39,604 bases of DNA from a virus, in the IMG/VR virus record IMGVR_UViG_3300042465_003370, positions 1 to 39,604 of that record; one strand, given 5' to 3'. The notes under the pieces are model-generated. The model had not been told where the DNA came from and ran no database searches. It saw only the letters and a list, made by a program, of their open reading frames with translations. Position 1 is the first letter of the stretch. Each line of letters opens with the position of its first letter. The position numbers and the translations under genes are program-made. Shown here one piece after another: positions 38,259 through 39,604 of this stretch.

Positions 38259-39604
38259 TCGAAAGGGTCGTTAAAAAGTGAATCGGTATCTACTGTTTCT
38301 CCTGTTTCTTTTTCAAACATTATCCAACGTATGTCGCTCTTGCCTTGCGTTACCTTGTAGCCCATTTGCTTACCGTAAATGTCCATCCATTGCGTGAACT
38401 TTCTTTGTGATAGCGTTCGTTCGTAATCTTTGTATTCGGCAACAAACGCTGCAAACCTCGCGCCCTTGTCCAGTCTTTGATTTGTAGATAGGTTTTCTTC
38501 TGTTGCCCATTCCACAAAGTCGCTCGAAGTTTCTTTTATGAATTTGCGAAGGTCTAAGTTTACCGATTCATGAGCTACCAATCCATTAGTTAAGTAGTAT
38601 TGAACGCATCCAATCATAAACGTGTCAAACCTTGCCCATTCTGCGCTATCCCATTCATCAAATAGCATACATCCAAATTCATCAAATGGCGTGTGATGCG
38701 CTCCAAAATGGCTACTAAATTCGACCTCAAACTTTCTGCGCTCAAAGGATCCTCCAATCCCTCCAATAGTGTAATTTGTAGTAATTACAATTTTCGGGCT
38801 ACGGCTAACAGGAATATGTATGGCATCCTTGTTTTTCTTTTCAAGCGTGATACCCTCCGTAATGAGTGAGAATAGCTGTTCAAATGCAAAAGACTTTTTA
38901 ACGTCATCAAAAACAAGCACCTGAGTATCTGCTCCAACTGTTTGATACGGGAACGATTTTTCAAAACTGAATTGCTTACCATCCAAAGTAGCTACTCTTT
39001 TCATTCGCCCAATAGCATTGCAAAACATACCCTTTCCACTTCCTCCGTTTGGGTTTTCGCTTATCAGCTCATCATTCATAATAATGGCCTTGTTGTTTGC
39101 GGAGGTCTTATGTGAGTGAAGCAAGTAACCCGCCACGCTTCGAAGTGAATTAAACCTATGCGAATCTTTGCCAGCCGCTAAAAAAAGAAACTTCGAATAC
39201 ATACCGCCATCATTTCCTACCTCCACAAAGTCGCGTTCGATTACGTGCTTTTTCCATACAAAGCCATCAAGATCTAAGTAGTCTATTTTTCGAACGTAAT
39301 CAATACCAACCTCAACCGCGCAATTTTGATAATACAAATAGCAATTCGTTTCCGTGTCCTTTTTTAGTTTGACCTCTGCTGTATCCAATAGGCTCAAATA
39401 GTCATCTTTAAAAAGCCTTGTTTGGTTTGCCATGAAATCGTAAGGGGAATAGCCAACGTCTGAACGGTTTAAAATGTGGGTTAACACAAAGTCCTTCATG
39501 TAGGCCGCTGCGGTGTCCTCTAAAAGATTCGAATTTATTTTTACAAATAGGTAACTACTTGAACCCTCAGGAAAAAACTTGCAGAATTGATTTTGCTCTA
39601 AAAA
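38255..39604 (-). CDS. Primase-helicase, C-terminal part (SF3/DUF5906-like helicase); partial at window edge
   Basis: This is the C-terminal half of the gene that begins at 1162. The ATG at 39499 is only an internal methionine (residue 381 of 794); the frame is open above it through the end of the window. Walker A is GGSGKG at about residues 532-537 of the full protein, Walker B is VLVFDD at about 574-579, and a sensor-1-like ITTN follows, typical of superfamily 3 replicative helicases found C-terminal to phage and plasmid primases. The stop codon region overlaps the next gene (start 38258) by four bases, so the SF2 helicase is translationally coupled to it. Expected cytoplasmic role: unwinding at the phage fork. 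Confidence 0.9.
   Translation of the reverse strand, partial: FLEQNQFCKFFPEGSSSYLFVKINSNLLEDTAAAYMKDFVLTHILNRSDVGYSPYDFMANQTRLFKDDYLSLLDTAEVKLKKDTETNCYLYYQNCAVEVGIDYVRKIDYLDLDGFVWKKHVIERDFVEVGNDGGMYSKFLFLAAGKDSHRFNSLRSVAGYLLHSHKTSANNKAIIMNDELISENPNGGSGKGMFCNAIGRMKRVATLDGKQFSFEKSFPYQTVGADTQVLVFDDVKKSFAFEQLFSLITEGITLEKKNKDAIHIPVSRSPKIVITTNYTIGGIGGSFERRKFEVEFSSHFGAHHTPFDEFGCMLFDEWDSAEWARFDTFMIGCVQYYLTNGLVAHESVNLDLRKFIKETSSDFVEWATEENLSTNQRLDKGARFAAFVAEYKDYERTLSQRKFTQWMDIYGKQMGYKVTQGKSDIRWIMFEKETGETVDTDSLFNDPFE
39478..39604. repeat. Terminal direct repeat, right copy (circular-genome overlap)
   Basis: Exact copy of bases 1-127. Removing one copy closes the genome and restores a single continuous gene across the junction. 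Circular permutation fits headful packaging or circular replication intermediates, but an overlap of assembler length cannot distinguish these. Confidence 0.95.

Noticed and set aside
38255-39499. A separate 414-aa helicase starting at 39499
   Set aside because: The frame is open upstream to the end of the window and joins in frame to 1-1162, so this Met is internal (residue 381).

Overview
The window is a complete, circularly permuted genome of a tailed phage (siphovirus-like: tape measure, tail tube candidate, no sheath). Its first 127 bases (1-127) recur exactly as its last 127 (39478-39604), so the unique circle is 39,477 bp. Essentially every gene lies on the minus strand in a dense chain with ATGA or TAATG overlaps. 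The host is most likely a member of the Bacteroidota. The reasons are the absence of Shine-Dalgarno sequences, the TAnnTTTG promoter boxes, a VirE_N-type primase fused to an SF3 helicase, DUF5675- and DUF3127-type proteins, and a BspA-like leucine-rich adhesin. No integrase, repressor, DNA polymerase, tRNA or CRISPR array was recognised, so the phage probably uses the host polymerase and is probably lytic.

Reading in the direction of transcription (descending coordinates): (i) A non-coding block at 1163-1633 holds a terminator, iteron-like repeats and a strong hairpin, and is the candidate origin. It precedes the 794-aa primase-helicase, which crosses the contig ends (1162 to 1, then 39477 to 38255). 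Next come an SF2 helicase and a VRR-NUC nuclease. (ii) A second SF2 helicase and an N4/N6 DNA methyltransferase, then a recombination set: ERF annealase, DGQHR/ParB-like protein, Gp157-like protein and an SSB-like DUF3127 protein. (iii) Small genes including DUF5675 (candidate lytic enzyme) and spanin-like proteins, 29903-31514. (iv) The virion module, 5507-29844: tail tube candidate, a GT8-like glycosyltransferase, large and small terminase, frameshifting tail chaperones, tape measure, distal tail proteins, Mu-F-like head protein, a five-gene sugar/methyl-transfer insert, portal, scaffold, major capsid protein, connectors, and a large repeat/LRR fibre. (v) A holin, a coiled-coil membrane protein, a tiny basic protein and a metallophosphoesterase, 3484-5504. 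(vi) An intergenic region, 3083-3483, with tandem palindromes, a promoter box and a structured RNA candidate. (vii) A short early operon ending in a stand-alone DnaA domain IV protein and a C5-methylase-like protein, closed by the terminator at about 1577-1612.

The most interesting signals are: a promoter plus 5' UTR module repeated in front of three separate early operons (34080-34151, 36536-36620, 3083-3177); the structured RNA with its own promoter and paired operators; a -1 programmed frameshift at a T9 run making the G/GT-type chaperones; an iteron-like origin near a minimal DnaA DNA-binding domain; a sugar-modification cassette embedded between head genes; and a neck or tail-terminator-like domain fused to repeats and an LRR adhesin. 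Several genes too short or too overlapped for routine calling are listed (37, 38, 50, 53 and 56 aa), and a few starts are corrected from their coupling overlaps.
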